From: Botryotinia globosa
Lineage: Eukaryota; Ascomycota; Leotiomycetes; Helotiales; Sclerotiniaceae
Reading direction: 5' to 3'
Length of the DNA stretch: 64,000 bases
Assembly: GCA_014898425.1 (NCBI GenBank)
Contig: RCSZ01000005.1
Coordinates: 620,001 to 684,000 of the forward strand
Shown here one piece after another: positions 24,133-36,560 of the stretch. Under the pieces are notes generated by a model. It was given only the letters and a program-made list of their open reading frames with translations, was not told where the DNA came from and did no database searches. The position numbers were made by a program, and so were the translations under genes. Position 1 is the first letter of the stretch. The number at the start of each line of letters is the position of its first letter.

Positions 24133-25777
24133 TGCTAATGTATGATGCTATGTGTAGCAATGGAAATTGTATTAACGTGCGGAGGTTGATGAAAGGTGGA
24201 CGCTGTATTTTTACCAATAGCTAACAGACATATGAAGACTACATAAGAAGGAGAGAATTGGAACATGCCTACCCAAATACCCACCCAAATATTTTGGTTC
24301 TGGTGACTTTTGTCGAGCTGAGAAAGGCACCTTTATGAAGACGGAGTTCAATCTGCGCTTCTTCAAGTAAGAAGAACATTCTGCCAGATGCGAGAAAAGG
24401 CGGTAAGACCGGCCTGTCATTTTTCTTATCATCGACTGGCTATGCAGCCTTATCCCGTATAACAATCAAACATGAAGTTGTCATAATCGAGGAGGGAAAG
24501 AATTGGGTTTCGTATTGAATCTATCATTATAGAATAAGTCATCCATCTACTCCAACTAAAGGCTCCGTTTTGAAATCCGTCAAAGGGTCCCGAGGTCCAG
24601 ATGATTCCTTGTGATCACTTCGGATTCTGGATGGAGAATGCTATTCGTACTCAGCCCAGTTTTGGAAATCTACAAGCAGAATTGTTCATCAAAATCAGAG
24701 AACATGGTTTGCTCATATGCACCGCAGCTGTAGGTTTAGCTGATGGTGCGGCAATCTCCATGTGGAGGATAAAGATGTCAAGTTTGGGCGACCAGAGGAG
24801 CATACCTATGTAGTAGTCAACATGAGGTGCCTGTTGAATATGTATAGTCTGCATGCAAACAAGAAACAATTATTTGAGGATATATATATTGCTTATCTGT
24901 ACACAAATATGTCTGCTGTCGACAAACGAACACTAGTGGGCGTTCCGATTGTCTCTTTAAGAGGATTTTCTGTTTCTGCTTTTGTTATTTTATGCCTAAG
25001 GGAGTCTCAATATTCTATCTTCCTAGTTACACTTTCTGGTGCGAATTTGGGATCAAACAGCGATATCATGGATACTGCAACAAGTATTTGAAAAGCGGTT
25101 GCACTTTTGGGGGTATTCTTTGCCGCTGTCGATAATTTTAGGCAGCGGCAGCGCAAGGTATTTCTGAGCATGAGTATGCAAAGGCAAATGTTCTCGTTTC
25201 CCGCTTTGATTGTACAGTGGGTAAATTGAAACGAAAGGAGGCATGGAAGCTGGCTTTCTCAAAGGTAGAACAACCATTCAGGAAAAGCTACTCGTCCAAG
25301 CTCTAGCTTTTGAGACCTCTGTCCCTATTGTAGGTCATAAATTTGATCTGGTTGAAATGAATCTTTGTTATGGGCGAGTTCGCTCAGCTCAGAGAGGGAA
25401 AGGCGTTGAGATTATGACATTGCCTCCTCTTCTGGGATTTTTGGTGGCCAAGTTCACAGGTTGCTAGCATTTCAAACAATATCATGAACGGCTTTTATTG
25501 TGCTTGCTACGTATGCATTTCTATCCATTCTACTTAGGATCAAAAATTCTCTTATCTATCCAAATCCAAACACCATAGTATTGTACAACACAACCGGTGT
25601 ACACCCTGTACTTGAAGATCCAAATACAAAGTCCGAAATTTTCGTGCGATTTTCCCTGGTAATTACCGTTCGCACAAATCCTATTGAACTCCAAAACTCC
25701 TTCCAAGGTATCACCAAGGCAAAATACCAACTGATTCCTGAACAGTCTACAAACAAAAGCACCAATTCACATTTCCC
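24133..25777. other. Gene-free interval of 1.6 kb
   Basis: Several short open frames exist on both strands (for example 24601-24813 and 24762-25091 on +), but none shows recognisable domains, a convincing start context or spliceable extension. I treat it as intergenic, serving as promoter of the DUF1445 gene and 3' region of the glycosyltransferase-like gene. Confidence 0.45.
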
Positions 25778-28027
25778 TCACTGCATATTCCACTCGCGAG
25801 GCTTCCACTCATCATCCATCGTAACTCCACTTTTGATCAACCCACACTCCAATGTTCCCCATTTCTCGAGATAAACTCCTCTTCCTAACCTGATAGTCAT
25901 TTGAACGGCCTTTTCAAACCCATCTGCATTGCGATAATAAGGTTCGCCTTGACCTCCGGATTGTTGATGCTGCCATGTATTCCGACCATCGCCGCCTTGG
26001 GAGTACTTCGCTCCTACCATGTCGTTGACGACTAGGAGGAGTTGAAAATATGCCGAGGAACTGGGCTCGTCGGTTATCCATTTCGAGTTGAAAGATGTGG
26101 ATGGTGAAGACGTGGCTGATGCGGATGGACTTGTTGAGGCTAAATTTGAGGTGGCGTCATGATGGAGATCCGCTAATGACTTTAATTGAGGATTTGCTGA
26201 TGAATCTTCCAGATCTCGTTTTCTATATTCGCCCACATTTGAATGGGTGGTTGAAGAACTGGATTCTTTCTCCTCTTTTTCCTTTTCCTGTCGCAGTTCA
26301 TGCTGTCTATCTGAGAATCCCTTTACCTCAGTATTGTCACTTTCGTACCCTTTATTGGCATCGGCATTTGTTTTTGGGTGATCCATAACATGACGTTTAT
26401 TTTGGGCCTTTCCACCCTCCTGTTTTTTTATCTCTTTGGCTTTATTGTCAAGCGTAGCTTGCTCTCTCATTGCCTGAGCTTTCACCTGTTCTTGCATTGC
26501 CTTTGCATGGACTTGCGCATTCTCGTCATCAATCGCAGCCTGTTCTTTGTTTTCTTCGGCCTTTCTCCGGGCTTCTTCTTGCTCTTGAGCTTCCTTTTCC
26601 ATCTTCAACTGTTCCTCGTTATGCTTGCGTGCTGCTTCAATATCTTCCGGTCTGGTCTGGTCCGTAAAACTGGCGTCTATAGTATTCTTCTTCCGGTATA
26701 GAACTATCAAATCGTCAATGCTATTCGCAACATCATAGATATATCCACGTCCGGCTCTATCTAATCCGTCAAAATCATTCCCAACTGTTGTCATTAAATG
26801 GCGTGGCTCATTCATCTCATATCCAGCCATGATCAGTCGATCTTACATATCACAATCAGTATGATAAAAAGGAATAGTAGTATCGAAACCACCAATGGAT
26901 TCAAAAGCTGCTCTGTTTACCAAAGTTAAGTAATCAAAGGCAAAAAATCTCATCGCCCATGGCTTACTTCGATCCGAGGAATTTGGATCCGGGCCTGGTG
27001 ATTGTGCTGATTTAAGAACTTCGACAGCATGTTGGTAGATAGTTTTGTGCCCAGAGTAATTATCAGATGCAGAGATATCCTCTTCGAACGTGATAGGAAC
27101 GATATCCATGTGACTCCAAAAATAAGTCTCGAGATCTTTTTCGATAGCGGTCCAGAGGAAGAAGTTTTGCAATTGGGCAAATGTATAAAGGGTAGGTGTA
27201 ACTATAACATTTAAACCTAACATATGAAGTCGAGTGTGATTTAGGAAAAAGGGATTTTGGAGGGAAAGACGACCAAATTCGTTAGATCTCATCGTACCGG
27301 TGTTTTCAACAACATATATATCTTCGGCTGGCCAACCTGAAGTTATCCAAGAGACGACCGTTTGCTGGAGTAATGGCCAATTCCTCGTGAAAGCAATGAA
27401 GAGGGGTGTTTTCTCTTTGACGTGAGGGGTCGGAGGCTTGTTCCATGGGGGAATAGGAGGTAAGTCGGCGGCGGAGTGAGCGTTCATTGCTAATGGGAAA
27501 TTGTCTTTGATCATCGGATTGAATTCTTGCTGTTGCTGGACCTCTTGCGATGGAGTACTATGCTGCTTATTACTGTCTGCCTTTGGAGCCTGTGTCTGCT
27601 CTGAGGTAGAATATTGTCTTGATTCCGAGGCCTCATTTTGAGCCGCCTGGGTTATAGATGACTCGGCGACTTCATGTGGCGTATATGTTGGTGATGGTGA
27701 AGAGGTTGATACCGTTTGTGAATCCGTCACTACCAAAACTTCAGGTGTTGTCGATGTCTTCACTTCTTCCACTGAACTCGTCGTCAAACTCGTCATCGTC
27801 ACCCGTTCTCTCTCAACCTCAACCTCATTATCGTGTAAATTCTCGTTATTTTTCTTAACTTGTTCCCAAATATCCTGTGGTATGATCATCTCCTCCCCAT
27901 AAACCACACTTTTTGGACTCCTCGGCAGGAAGAATTTCCATGTGTAACAAAGCAACAAAATAACCCCAAACAGCACCAAAGTCCTCAATCTTTGAACCAC
28001 CATTTGCCCAAATCTTCTTGCCTCCAA
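25778..28027 (-). pseudogene. Type II membrane glycosyltransferase-like gene with one in-frame stop
   Basis: One continuous frame of 750 codons, interrupted only by TAA at 26845-26843. Before the stop (394 residues) come a cytosolic N-terminus, a membrane anchor at about residues 15-31, a Ser/Thr-rich stem and a GT-A-like domain: TPLFIAFTRNWPLLQQTV, DIYVVENTG, FWSHMDIVPI and FESIGGFDTTIPFYHTDCDM. After it, the same frame continues with DRLIMAGYEMNEPRH, a charged coiled coil rich in Glu, Lys and Ala, and a final conserved-looking GRGVYLEKWGTLECGL. The stop lies where the sequence on both sides is plainly one domain. No workable intron removes it: the nearest GT-AG would be about 31 bases and shifts frame. 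The sequence suggests a Golgi-type transferase. The lesion may be a real nonsense allele or a sequence error. Confidence 0.78.
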
Positions 28028-29303
28028 ATCTCTATACTATATTACGCCACGAATAAATAGAAAAGAACGAAATTATTATGCAATTCCATGTCAAAATGAA
28101 AACATCGAAATTGGGATTGGAAAGTCATCATTTTATAAAATCCAAGGTTGGTTTCTTTTAATACACAGCATAAGGTTGAGAAAGTCTACCCCGTACATTT
28201 TGCGTGCAACAAAGCACCGGATCCACCTATTCCGGAGAGTGGAGTATTTGTAGTCGTACTACTTGTACGATATACAGACGGACAGATTGCTCGCCGAAGT
28301 AATAAGCGCTTTAAGCCCGTCTTTTGTTCGTTGTGTAGCCTGCTCCTACACAATCCAATTAGAACAAGTATCTAGGTAGTGATATAAAGTCTGCGGTATG
28401 TGCAACGGTAAAACACTGCGCATCCAAGATTTACATTATCCATAACTAGAAGATTACGATAGGCATCACCCAATAAAGTCTATCAGAACCTGCACATGCA
28501 AGATATTGTTCCCATAGAACCATTTACATCCAGCTGTAGTTCTAGGTCCTTCCAGGCTAGCACCCTACAAATTCTAGGTTCTGTATCTGGCGCTAAGCGA
28601 GCCACGCAATCGCAATTTGCAAGCCTCTGGCGCCCCTCTAATCTTCAGGGTCACGAAACTGCCGCGAATATGTGGATACCGCTCCCTAAAATTCCCTAAA
28701 ATATTAAGCCTATGGCATGCGATAGCAAGCTTATGACAGGCTTGGCATAATATATATGAGAAGCAACTCACGCTACTTTGTACCAATGCAACAGATGCAA
28801 GTGAAAAGGCAAGGTGAATCACTGAAGATATGCTCCACCTCGAGGAAAATTTGGAGCTCAAATTAGATTTCTCCGATGTACCACTCTGTGATATGTGCTA
28901 GTGGGCGATCGTCGCTGGTTTGATTTTCATTGGAGTGCTGATCGATTGTTGGGATGAAACAGTATTTATCTGTGCTGGGTAAATTGGCGTTTGAAGGGAA
29001 AAGATAGACTAATTACGACGTAGGTCTGTTTGTTTTAAACTGTAAGAGTGATTATCGCGGGGATCATTCCATTCATTGAAATATAAAATTTTGATTCTTT
29101 TTCTTTTCTCTTCCAGGATGGGGAAATGGTATCTTCGCTGCGCAAATGCTATGATGTTCTGCTAATCTATCCCTTTCAAACTTTCTTTTAAAATTGTAAC
29201 TGTTATCCAATCAACAATTTTCAACCAAATATTAATAGCTCTCAAACTCCACATATATCACTATCCGCTTCAAACAAGATTCCTCGTTATTGTCATCTAA
29301 AAA
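28028..29303. other. Gene-free interval of 1.3 kb
   Basis: Promoter of the glycosyltransferase-like gene and 3' flank of the aquaglyceroporin gene, both on the minus strand. Short open frames at 28148-28375, 28496-28699 and 28574-28861 lack any recognisable feature. Confidence 0.45.
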
Positions 29304-31519
29304 TTACTGACTCTCCTTCCACCTTCGATATGTCTCATCCTCACCCTTCTTCGCGGGCTTCATCTTCCTCAACCTAACACCCCATCTCTTTCTCCACTTG
29401 TGTCCCGCTCTCTTTATCCTCTTTCGCGGATAATTAACAGGACTTTCACCACCTGCAAAGATCGCAGCATCATATAAGAATGCTCCGAAGATAGCACCCA
29501 GAATCGGCGCACACCAGTTTCCCCATATCCAATATACATCAGTGAAGAGATCTTCTCCATAACCAAGTGCTAGCAGCGCAAGTCTTGGACCAAGATCTCG
29601 AGAGGGGTTCAAAGCAGCGCCAGTATTGTAACCAAAAGCCATACTGAGAACGACGATTACGAGTCCCATTACAAATGCTGACATACCAGCTCCTGGAGGT
29701 GCGTTCATGTCGTCTCCTAGTGCCAGGACTGCGACTGCTAGGATTGCGGTTCCGACGAATTCGGTGAAGAATGATGTACTAGCGTTAATCCAGGCATATC
29801 TGGGGTATGTAATAAAGGCTCCCATAGTATCGCCGGTCTTCAGGTTGGTCCCTCCATATTCGACAATGTTGGTTTGATAGAGACCAAATGCGATCAACGC
29901 TGCGATGAACGCTCCTAGTATCTGTGCGAGAACATACATTGGTACTTTGCGAAGAGGAAAACCTCGATATATCCAGAGCATTATGGAAATAGCCGGATTA
30001 AGGTGAGCTCCCGAAATACCACCAGCAATGTAGATACCAAGCATTGATGCCAAACCCCAGGCCCAATCGGTAGTAGCTTCGTTTCCTGCAGGTGATGAAT
30101 TTTTGCCTGATGTTACCACCACTAGATCCGCACAAAATCCGAGTGTAAGTTGGCAAGTGACCTAGAAACTTATCAGCAGGGGAAAGTATTTATTTTCAAT
30201 GAAGAAGGACTTACGGCCAATAACTCTGCAAGTGGTTCTCGAAATCTTAATCGTATAACGGACCAGTGTGTATGAAGATTGTGAATCTCGTCATCATAAT
30301 TGGGATCGTACGCTACCAACGGTATCTCTTGGCCAACCCATTCTCCATCTAGGTCATCCGGACCCGCAACTTCCGTTGTCACAGACCCTTGGTCATCATG
30401 ATCCGAAAGATTAGGGAAAGGCTCATTCTGCGAGTGTTGTGAATTCTGCGAGGGTCGGCCGTCAAAAGAGAGAGGGGGGCGTGTTGGAGGACGTTCTGGA
30501 GATGTCGTATCTGTGTTTATTGGTCTATCGGCTAGGTCCTCTTCTTCAATGACCTGCGACGGAGCAGTCAATGGCTGCTGCTGCGATGTCGTACTTTGTA
30601 AATTTGTCGGCGAAACCAACCCATGTGCTTCCATGAGGTTGTTTTCCCGTTGTTGTCTAGCATTTTGAAGTGCGGTTGAGATTCTGGACAGTTTGAGGGT
30701 TGGTTCAATCCTACCTTGTTCTAAATCTAAATCCGCCTGGGTTTGAGGCTGCTGTTGCTGTTGCTGGGCCATATTGATTTCTGTGCGTGACGGAATCATA
30801 CCTGGACGTACTACACGGGGTAAAGGCTTGGCCAAACCCCATACTGGCCTTACATTCTCGGGTTGAACATAAGCAGGATTTAGATGGGCGTACCCTGGAT
30901 CAACATAGGGCTGATTTTGCACCATGGTCTCAATTGGTGCAGGCCCAGCCAATGTAAAGTTGTCACCGCCTCCAACATCGGCTCCTGAGGTTACGGCTTC
31001 TAATGCAACAGTCGGTCTTCTTCGGATGGAGGCTCCTCGTTGACGACTTGTTGTGCTCATGCGTGGGCGAAGACCTGAGGCTTGAGTGTGATCGGAAACG
31101 CCACTAGGACGAGGTTCTCTCTCTGTAGTAGGAGGAACGGCTCCTCGCTCAGGAATAGAACGCATTCTATCACCGCTTTCTCCCGAAAGAATTGAGGTCC
31201 CCCTCCTTAAAACTTGTCTCCTTGAAGATAGATCATTATTTTGAGGCACCTGGCCTGTCAGAGTTCGTCCGCGCCTTCGAGTATCTGGCGAGAGTTGATT
31301 CCGCCGTGTGGGTAGTGTATCGAATCTTTTCAGAGGCTTGACCCCCTGTTCACCTGTAGATTGTGCTCGGCTGGATCCAGCTACTGGACTTAACTCACGT
31401 GGCGTCTCCTCTCTCGTACTGGGTAGATTTGGTAGACTAGTCATTCCATGCTCATGTTCATTATGTCGTCCTCCACCAGCCTCAATGCTGCTCGTGGGCT
31501 TGATCTCTTCGTCCGCCAT
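29304..31519 (-). CDS. Aquaglyceroporin (MIP family) with long N-terminal extension
   Basis: Predicted 720-residue protein from exons 31519-30215 and 30161-29304. The first 430 residues are hydrophilic and disordered, rich in Arg, Ser, Pro and Gln, with a short poly-Gln. The channel follows with six hydrophobic segments. The first pore loop has HLNPAIS (NPA at about 490-492). The second has NTGAALNPSRDLGPR, where NPA is changed to NPS (about 620-622). The Asp after the Arg is typical of glycerol-conducting members. Long N-terminal tails also occur in the yeast glycerol channels Fps1 and Yfl054c, where they help gate the pore. The C-terminus is basic (KRWGVRLRKMKPAKK). It likely conducts glycerol or other small polyols across the plasma membrane and may contribute to osmotic or turgor control; the substrate is inferred. 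Confidence 0.92.
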
Positions 31520-32604
31520 GGCCTATTACCAATCAAGCTCACGACAGATGAAATTTCAACGTAACGGGTGATTATGCTGTGGCACTTGACTAATGCCGTA
31601 AATTGCAAACAAATAAAGTTTTATAACAACAACATTACTAATGAATGGGAAAAGCAGAAAAAAAAGAGGAAATCAAAAGAATGCAGAACTGTGTACAAAC
31701 CATATGATATTCCAATTTTTGCACCGCGGACAGATTTTGGACCGACATTCAAACTTTTCACCAAGCTTTCCTGACGCCTCAGCGAGGATCCGCCGTAAAT
31801 CCACAACTTTGCAGACCGAAAGGGCCTCGAGTTCTGTGAGAAAGGGGTCAAGCATCATCGCGAGCGATGTTATTCCATGTGAAATTCCACTTTTCTGAGT
31901 ATTTATGGAACGTTTATGAGCGAAATCTCGGGAGATTCAAGGAATACTGATGTTGTGAGGTGGTAGGTGGAGCTATTATTTCGTCAGTTCATCAAATCCA
32001 AAATGTACTAGGTCATTTAAGGAATGGTGCTGTCAGGGGATTAGACAAAGATTGTCGAATCACGTGTTGAGATGTTATCTATTTTCGAGATTTGATCGGG
32101 AATTCGGAACTTTTGTAGGGGCATAAGGATTCAAAAAGCATCCAAAAGAAAATTTCAGATCTCAACGTCATTTTATCAGTGCTGAGGGTATTATCTATCT
32201 CATTTCTGTCTACGATATAGACGGGAATATTCTTCCAGCTCTCATTGTGTTACAAGAAAAAAACAAGTTTGACGCGTCTTCTACAGACAAGTCCTTCGTT
32301 ACCGAACCGTCCGAACTGGCGAGCAACCGACTGGCTAACAACTCGTTGTGAGTCGTGACCTGATGTAGATTGTGCATATTGTGAAACATTGGACCTGTGT
32401 TAAACAATCCATTCTCGATCCAATCCAAGGCAAAATAAATCGTAATTCGTAACCTGTAGGATCATTACTCTATTTCCTCGTATTCCCGCCCGATAGAGCT
32501 CTTCAAGTCAAACCAACCGAGTCGCCAAATCTTCTCGACATTAATTGCGCCCCATAACTCCACGATCAAACTCGATACCTACATCATAGATATCCTCCAA
32601 GTGT
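31520..32604. other. Gene-free interval of 1.1 kb
   Basis: Promoter and leader of the aquaglyceroporin gene and 3' flank of the thioredoxin-fold gene. Open frames at 31568-31898 overlap each other on both strands without any family signal. Confidence 0.45.
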
Positions 32605-33477
32605 TCACGAAACACCCACACTCTTACAGGCCTCTACCAAATCGGGTATCTCGTCAGCACTCTTACTCGCACCACCCCATTTAATGGTCCCCATCTCATC
32701 TGTGGCCCAGCTTCCACCCACCACCCATCGATTCCCACTCGGATCAACCTCTCTTCCCCAATTCCCCTCCTGTTTCCCCAGCTTCTGTCGTGCAATCTCG
32801 GTCCATGGATTCAGCAAATGCCACGTCGTGCTTACTCCCAACCCCCAATTGGCATAGATTTCCCGATCTTCATCGACGACTACTTGAACTGACCATGCTC
32901 CCCCGACTTGCTGCACCCATTTATCCGTTGCTTCCTTGGAGTTGTGAGATATGGCGATGAAATGTAGGTTCTGATGTTTATTCGCTAAGCGACGGAGTTC
33001 GATAAAGGTCTTTTCTGCAACTGAATGGGAAAAGGTTAGCCTTGAGGCCAGTCTGACGTCCAAATTTTGATCGATAAGAACGGGTAACACGGCTCAAAAA
33101 TCACAACACGACGGCTAATAAGCCAACTTACAAGCACATCCACAGCACCTCAAAAATACGAGAACGCAAGCCTTCCCATCCCCCATGGGTAATATCAATT
33201 TCCCTGTGTTTGGCGCCTTCGTTCCCACTATCGGTGCAGGGGCAACTTCTACTATCGCCTGTGTTGGGTTTCCCCATGATTTCCAACTGTTTGGGACATT
33301 GACCTCTGAAGTCATATTTGAGAAAGTGTCTCCCCATGTGGCATTGTTGTTTCCAGACTTAGGATTGATGGACTTCTGGTTGCCATTATCGAGATTTGTG
33401 ATTGAAAAGCTGGAGAGAGTGTTTGATGGGAGACCTGCTTTTCGAAGGGCAATCTTGGTGGTGAGTTTACTGAACAT
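32605..33477 (-). CDS. AhpC/TSA-like thioredoxin-fold protein
   Basis: Predicted 253-residue protein from exons 33477-33132 and 33020-32605. The join rebuilds FLRCCGCAFAEKTF, the redox-site region of the fungal AhpC/TSA-like-2 group. The site has Cys residues in a CCGC arrangement at about 110-114. Later blocks (FIAISHNSKEATDKWV, VVVDEDREIYANWGLG, STTWHLLN, GNRWVVGGSWATDEMG) match that thioredoxin-fold family. The N-terminus (MFSKLTTKIALRKAG) is basic and hydroxylated and could be a mitochondrial signal. It probably reduces a peroxide or disulfide, but the true substrate of this group is not settled. Other members often have one fewer Cys in this motif, so the double Cys deserves attention. 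Confidence 0.85.
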
Positions 33478-34060
33478 ACTTTAGATTGATGAAGATGAGA
33501 CTTTGGTTGGTTGTCGTATGGTGGCTAACGACACTATCGTGGTGCTACAAAAATGATACAAACTGGACTGGAAATTGCAAGTCAAGAGTTGCATGAGGTA
33601 GATATAAATCCATACATACATCTCGGCCAAATACAGACAAGTGCAAAGAACTCCCTCGTACAAACTCTCAGGCTTGTATGAAACTCCAAGTTGTCGCAGG
33701 TCCGCTCAGACCTAGGCGTGTTCGCATTGCTATGATATCACGTGAAACAATCACGTTTTTTCGTTCATTCAAACTTGTTGCTCATGACTTAGCTCAGCCG
33801 GCGTTTAAAAATATTAGAAAGTACTCTACAAGCCTCACTCGCTCAGTTGGTTAGCTATTTATTGTTGCTAGTTTTGATTTAGTATGCTTGGCCATTCACC
33901 AATCAACGTTTTGACGAAAGTGGTTTTGTCAGACTCACTTATTAAGTCGTTAGTCTAATGAACTGAAGCCGGTTCCTCCCTCCCGTTACTAGAAAGATCG
34001 CTTTCGACATATCTCAAATCAGCGACCTCAATCTGGCAGCATACAGAATGATCTAATCAC
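33478..34060. other. Gene-free interval
   Basis: Promoter of the thioredoxin-fold gene. A stretch at about 33836-33853 resembles a tRNA A box, but no B box or cloverleaf follows. No coding region is seen. Confidence 0.4.
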
Positions 34061-34607
34061 TTACAATCCTCCAATGACAAGAGTCATTGAAACAATTCTC
34101 AACTTACTTTTCCTCTCCATGCTCAAACCCCACAAGCTCCAAATTGTGGCCCCCCAAAGCATGACTTCGTTCAAAAACACGAATAAACTTATTGACCAGA
34201 GGCATCCATCAGAAGCTGGCATGAACGCACAATTCATTTCCTCATCTTTGTTTATCAGAGATGGTTTGCAGATCATATCGAGCGTCGCATAGATTGTCAA
34301 GAAGAGAAATTGATTACACACAAAGATCAAGAAGGAGACAAAAGGGGAAAGTGTGAGTGGGAGATTTATACTGTCAAAATTGCGCACATAGTGAATGTAG
34401 ACGAGAAATTTCAAGCTGAATGTTGGACTAGTGATTAATGTTACATATTTGGCCGACTGAAGCTGGTATTAGCTTGTAAGAACGATCATTTCTGAGTTTT
34501 CAGTACTAGTATAGGCACTGAAACTCTGTCTTCAAATAGATTGCACGATGAATGTAAGTAACAAAAAATACTTTGGGCCTTTTGCTTACCTGAGTCCGGC
34601 TAATCAT
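34061..34607 (-). CDS. Small spliced membrane protein candidate
   Basis: Predicted 139-residue protein from an 18-base first exon (34607-34590, encoding MISRTQ), a 127-base intron with a strong GTAAGC donor and a GCTAATACCAG branch/acceptor, and exon 34462-34061. The joined frame begins MISRTQLQSAKYVTLI. It contains three or four hydrophobic segments: around TFSLKFLVYIHYV, FVSFLIFVCNQFLFLTIYATL, SLFVFLNEVMLWGATIWSLW and IVSMTLVIGGL. I recognise no family. A second good donor (GTAAGT) overlaps the stop at 34061, so the protein may be longer, with the next exon starting for example at about 33990. Support is the unusually coherent splice signals and hydrophobic periodicity; no homology was checked. 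Confidence 0.45.
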
Positions 34608-35534
34608 AAACTATTCCTCATTTATGAGTCCCCTGAGTCAAATGAATGGTATATATTCGGACAAACCCATTACTACAGGCAGGAGGAATATCAATCATAC
34701 CAGTGAATAGAATAATTTGTCTTGCCACTATGTATAAATGTTAAAAAAACTCCCTTTACATGCCCTCAGTAGGTATAAACGAGGGAACGTACAGCCACCT
34801 GACCCCATGAATATATGTTTGCATGTAGTATGAAAGCAAGCATAAAGATCCAAGCTGGACATTAAAATGATTGAAGGCGCTGCATGTCCAATCAAGTTTA
34901 TCATTTGTAGATTCATTATAATTTTGAAGGCTATGTGCTAAAATAGTACGGGATCGTGAAAAGGTTGAGCTTGACGTATATCTAGGAAATTACATATGTT
35001 TTGGTGGGTGAGAAGTAAGGGGAAATATGTGAGGAACTTTCATTTTCTTCTGGGAACCTCAAGGATTAAGTAAAAGATACGAATATTAGAGTATATGCAA
35101 AGGATGTAGTAGTATGTGATCTAATTGATTTCTCTCTCTGGTGCGAGCATGTAAGATCGAAACAGGATTTACTCGCGAAAAATTGTAATATTCAGAACCC
35201 CCCATGCGGCTCCGCTTAGTCGTGACATACCAAGTTGACTTTCAATCCTTTCTAACATAAAGCAAAATAGGCAACAGGTCATTAGAGACTGAACAGATTT
35301 TTATTTGATGATTTAATGCTTCAGCGTCTATCATCCCAGTTTGCACAATTGTAAACCATTAGTTGATTGTAGAAACAGATGTTTTTTGGTGTGTTCTGAA
35401 AAGCTACGATTAAACGGAACCGCGTGCCTTTATATTCTTGCTGTGGAAAAATTATTCATAATTTCGAACTAATTATCTGTATGTTGTTAATCTTATATAC
35501 TCCAATACATTCTCCCCTAAGAATAAAATTAAAC
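34608..35534. other. Gene-free interval
   Basis: About 930 bases between the small membrane-protein candidate and the 3' end of the GH18 gene. The region is AT-rich and nothing coding was recognised. Confidence 0.4.
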
Positions 35535-36560
35535 TCAATAAACATTCAATGCCTCTCTCAGATTCGCCATCCACATATATGGCTGAGATAGTCCATCACT
35601 ACTCCCCGCATCAAAGTACTCCCATCCATTAACGCCACCAAAATTGGGATATTTAACCCTCAAACTTTTGATCGTATTCTTAAGTGTACTGATTGAAACC
35701 CAACCACTGGCATCATTTCTTGCGGCCGAAGCCAGCATTACTACTCTCGAGGGATCCCAGCCAGCGCCGACAATAGCGTCATAATCATTAGTGTTTCCTG
35801 CGGATCCCCAGCCATTGGTGAATTGGGCGTTGTAAAACGATATCATCGGTGTGCCGGTATCTGGATCTCGTGCTTGGGTATCGAGATTGGAATAGGAGAA
35901 CCCCGAGAGACTTCCGCCATGAGATAGAGCTGAAGCTACTGGTGACATGGTTATGTCAAAGTCGGGACCCATGTCGGTGTAAAGCTGTTTGATTAGACGA
36001 AGAGCTACAGTGATATCCACGAATTGCTCAACGTCAATGTCTATACCATTGAGGTTGTATTTCCTGATGAAATTATTGAGGAGAGGGTCGTAGTATTGAT
36101 GAAACTTGGGAAGTGTTAGCAATGCATATAGAACAGAGATTGTGGAGTGTCAAGCTACATCATTGTCATCTCCAGTGAAATAGTTCCAAGTTCCCGGAGC
36201 AGCGCCACCCATCATACACGATACTCTTATCCCTGCTGCCTGAAGAGCCTCTACCTGATCCCATAACTCATCGTACATCGGAGCATCAGGAGGATCGTCA
36301 TTCAAATGAATAACCCCTGGTGTACTCATGACATGCAAGGCAGCGAGGATGACATGACTTGGTAGGATATCTTCACCTAATAGAGGTAAGAGAGATAGAT
36401 TGTTATCTTTATTGTATTCGTCGTGGTAAGTTTGAACGTACACAGCGAGCCGTGGAGTTGTGGTTACATCACTGGTAGAGTTTTGAGCAGCTTGTAGGTC
36501 GATTGGAATCGCTTGAATTAGGGGCAAGAGTGAAAGGGAAAGCAGATTAAGAAACTTCAT
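35535..36560 (-). CDS. Secreted GH18 chitinase / endo-N-acetylglucosaminidase-like enzyme
   Basis: Predicted 323-residue protein from exons 36560-36159 and 36104-35535 (54-base intron). Residues 1-20 (MKFLNLLSLSLLPLIQAIPI) are a classical secretion signal; an upstream in-frame ATG at 36596 would bury this signal, so 36560 is preferred. The catalytic signature is NGIDIDVEQ, with Asp156, Asp158 and Glu160 as the expected catalytic set; an Asn replaces the first Asp of the usual DGxDxDxE. Other family signs are SCMMGGAAPGTW on strand 3 and MSPVASAL. The C-terminal GVNGWEYFDA resembles the last barrel Trp region. The length suits a compact GH18 barrel without a binding module. It may cut chitin or the chitobiose core of N-glycans; which of these cannot be decided by eye. 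Confidence 0.88.

Noticed and set aside
24601..25091. Overlapping plus-strand ORFs as a gene
   Set aside because: No recognisable domain, and no donor/acceptor pair that joins them into a coherent protein.
26798..26845. A small intron removing the TAA in the glycosyltransferase-like gene
   Set aside because: The only GT-AG option is about 31 bases, too short, and it breaks the downstream frame.
33836..33853. tRNA-like stretch resembling an A box (TCGCTCAGTTGGTTAGC)
   Set aside because: No B box, anticodon stem or acceptor stem pairs could be found downstream; at most a chance match or fragment.
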